Source of the DNA: Chryseobacterium sp. E1
Lineage (GTDB): Bacteria; Bacteroidota; Bacteroidia; Flavobacteriales; Weeksellaceae
NCBI GenBank assembly: GCA_019203745.1
Contig: CP078104.1
Span: 4,154,001 to 4,218,000, forward strand
Reading direction: 5' to 3'
Length of the DNA: 64,000 nucleotides
The translations under genes and the position numbers were made by a program. Position 1 is the stretch's first letter; each line of letters opens with the position of its first letter. Below, piece after piece: positions 63,417 through 64,000 of the stretch. The notes beneath the pieces are model-generated. The model saw only the letters and a list, made by a program, of their open reading frames with translations. It did no database searches and had not been told where the DNA came from.

Positions 63417-64000
63417 ATGACAAAATATGCATTATTAGTGCTTGTTTTAATAAGCCAGGTGAGTTTTGGTCAGATTAAAACCTTCAGCGGAAAACAACTC
63501 AGTGATGTTGAATTTCAGGAAAAAATAAAAAATGCAATGGATTCTTTACAAGTTCAGGGAATGTCCATTGCTATTATCAATGATGGAAAAATTGTTTTTA
63601 ACAAAGGATTTGGTGTAACAAATATTCAATCAAAGAAAAAGGTAACCCCATCAACCTTTTTTGAAACGGCATCTTTATCAAAACCTGTCTTCGCATTATT
63701 CGCCCTTCAATTAGCTAAAGAAGGAAAGTTAGATATAAACAAACCCTTATTTGAGTATTTACCGGCAGACAATATCGAAGATGAGAGATATAAAAAAATT
63801 ACCGCTAAAATGGTTTTAAGTCATACAACCGGGTTACCCAACTGGAGTGAAACCGGAAAAATGCATTTGCAGTCTGAACCCGGAGAGCAATTTTCCTATT
63901 CAGGTGAAGCTTATGTTTATCTTGGCAAAGTGATTGCAAAACTCAGCAACATTTCTTTTAAAAATTTGGATGCTGTCTTTCAAAATAAAGTAGCAAAGGA
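63417..64000 (+). CDS. serine beta-lactamase-like hydrolase (3' end outside window)
   Basis: Start ATG 63417; signal peptide MTKYALLVLVLISQVSFGQ. The frame reads through to the window edge without a break (~194 residues visible). SLSK at ~residue 93 is the SxxK catalytic motif of class C beta-lactamase/esterase-like proteins, and SYSGEAYVYLG at ~residue 160 holds the Tyr motif (YSG in place of YSN). PFAM-type 'beta-lactamase' family members include esterases and peptidases; true beta-lactam resistance is not implied. Periplasmic or outer membrane. Diverges from the TonB receptor. Confidence 0.85.
   Translation, partial: MTKYALLVLVLISQVSFGQIKTFSGKQLSDVEFQEKIKNAMDSLQVQGMSIAIINDGKIVFNKGFGVTNIQSKKKVTPSTFFETASLSKPVFALFALQLAKEGKLDINKPLFEYLPADNIEDERYKKITAKMVLSHTTGLPNWSETGKMHLQSEPGEQFSYSGEAYVYLGKVIAKLSNISFKNLDAVFQNKVAK

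Noticed and set aside
63417..64000. Beta-lactam resistance gene
   Set aside because: SxxK and Tyr motifs only show the serine hydrolase fold; most such Bacteroidota proteins are esterase- or peptidase-like and the C-terminal KTG-type motif is outside the window.

Overview
The window looks like a chromosomal segment of a Flavobacteriia member, most likely Chryseobacterium or a close relative (Weeksellaceae). Support: AT-rich DNA, -7 elements of the Bacteroidota type TAnnTTTG, Por/T9SS C-terminal sorting domain, TPR-AraC hybrid regulators, a carboxypeptidase-regulatory-domain TonB receptor, a 5-fold repeat secreted protein and orphan transposase-like HTH proteins. This assignment is inferred from content; no rRNA, tRNA or CRISPR array was seen.

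A caveat governs the whole annotation. About sixty genes or operon parts are readable, but roughly half are broken by one or more single-base frame changes, mostly at short homopolymers, in every functional class and without missing domains. I read these as sequence indel errors rather than true pseudogenes, and give each such gene as one feature with the approximate positions of the frame changes.

Layout. 1-1.5 kb: end of a PKD/REJ-type protein and a fibronectin-like protein. 1.6-16.3 kb: a phage-derived module run from an S24 (LexA/CI-like) repressor with a promoter overlapped by a palindromic operator. It holds a small HTH protein, a holin-like protein, a ~1,395-residue putative toxin with a membrane hairpin and a C-terminal HEHGH zincin motif, two candidate immunity genes, a 5-fold repeat secreted protein, two paralogous fibre-like proteins, an AAA+ ATPase, a spanin-like lipoprotein and a GH24 lysozyme. 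Sheath, tube and baseplate genes are not in the window, so it could be the distal part of a tailocin/extracellular contractile injection locus or a decayed prophage. 16.3-25.6 kb: ordinary accessory genes (HTH-Fic protein, MG2-type secreted protein, amidohydrolase, hypotheticals). 26.3-31.2 kb: a beta-helix secreted protein and a ~1,240-residue T9SS-secreted protein with four 80-residue repeats, many RCC1 repeats and a sorting domain. 31.4-38.4 kb: an immunity-gene remnant, GNAT acetyltransferase, and a minus-strand group (HEPN-like/zinc-ribbon protein, membrane protein, PD-(D/E)xK nuclease-like protein, XRE controller with a 20-bp palindrome) that resembles an uncharacterised defence cassette; a degenerate 21-bp tandem repeat lies inside it. 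38.4-40.2 kb: structured intergenic elements, PhzF, membrane protein. 40.3-45.3 kb: a second tail-fibre locus (three genes, pyocin-knob-like domains) preceded by the same ~110-bp tandem repeat that precedes the fibre genes at 11-13 kb. 45.4-56.9 kb: lipoprotein, AraC regulator, two HTH proteins, and a ~2,487-residue surface protein with its small secreted partner. 57.3-60.7 kb: two tandem TPR-transmembrane-AraC regulators with near-identical C-terminal coding DNA. 60.8-64 kb: TonB-dependent receptor with a Fur-like palindrome in its promoter, and the start of a serine hydrolase.

The two fibre loci share N-terminal motifs and repeats and probably belong to one particle, with the 11-13 kb and 40-45 kb genes as alternative or additional receptor-binding parts. 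The toxin/immunity block, its remnant at 31.4 kb and the holin/spanin/lysozyme set suggest a particle that carries a toxin and leaves by lysis. That combined picture is inference.
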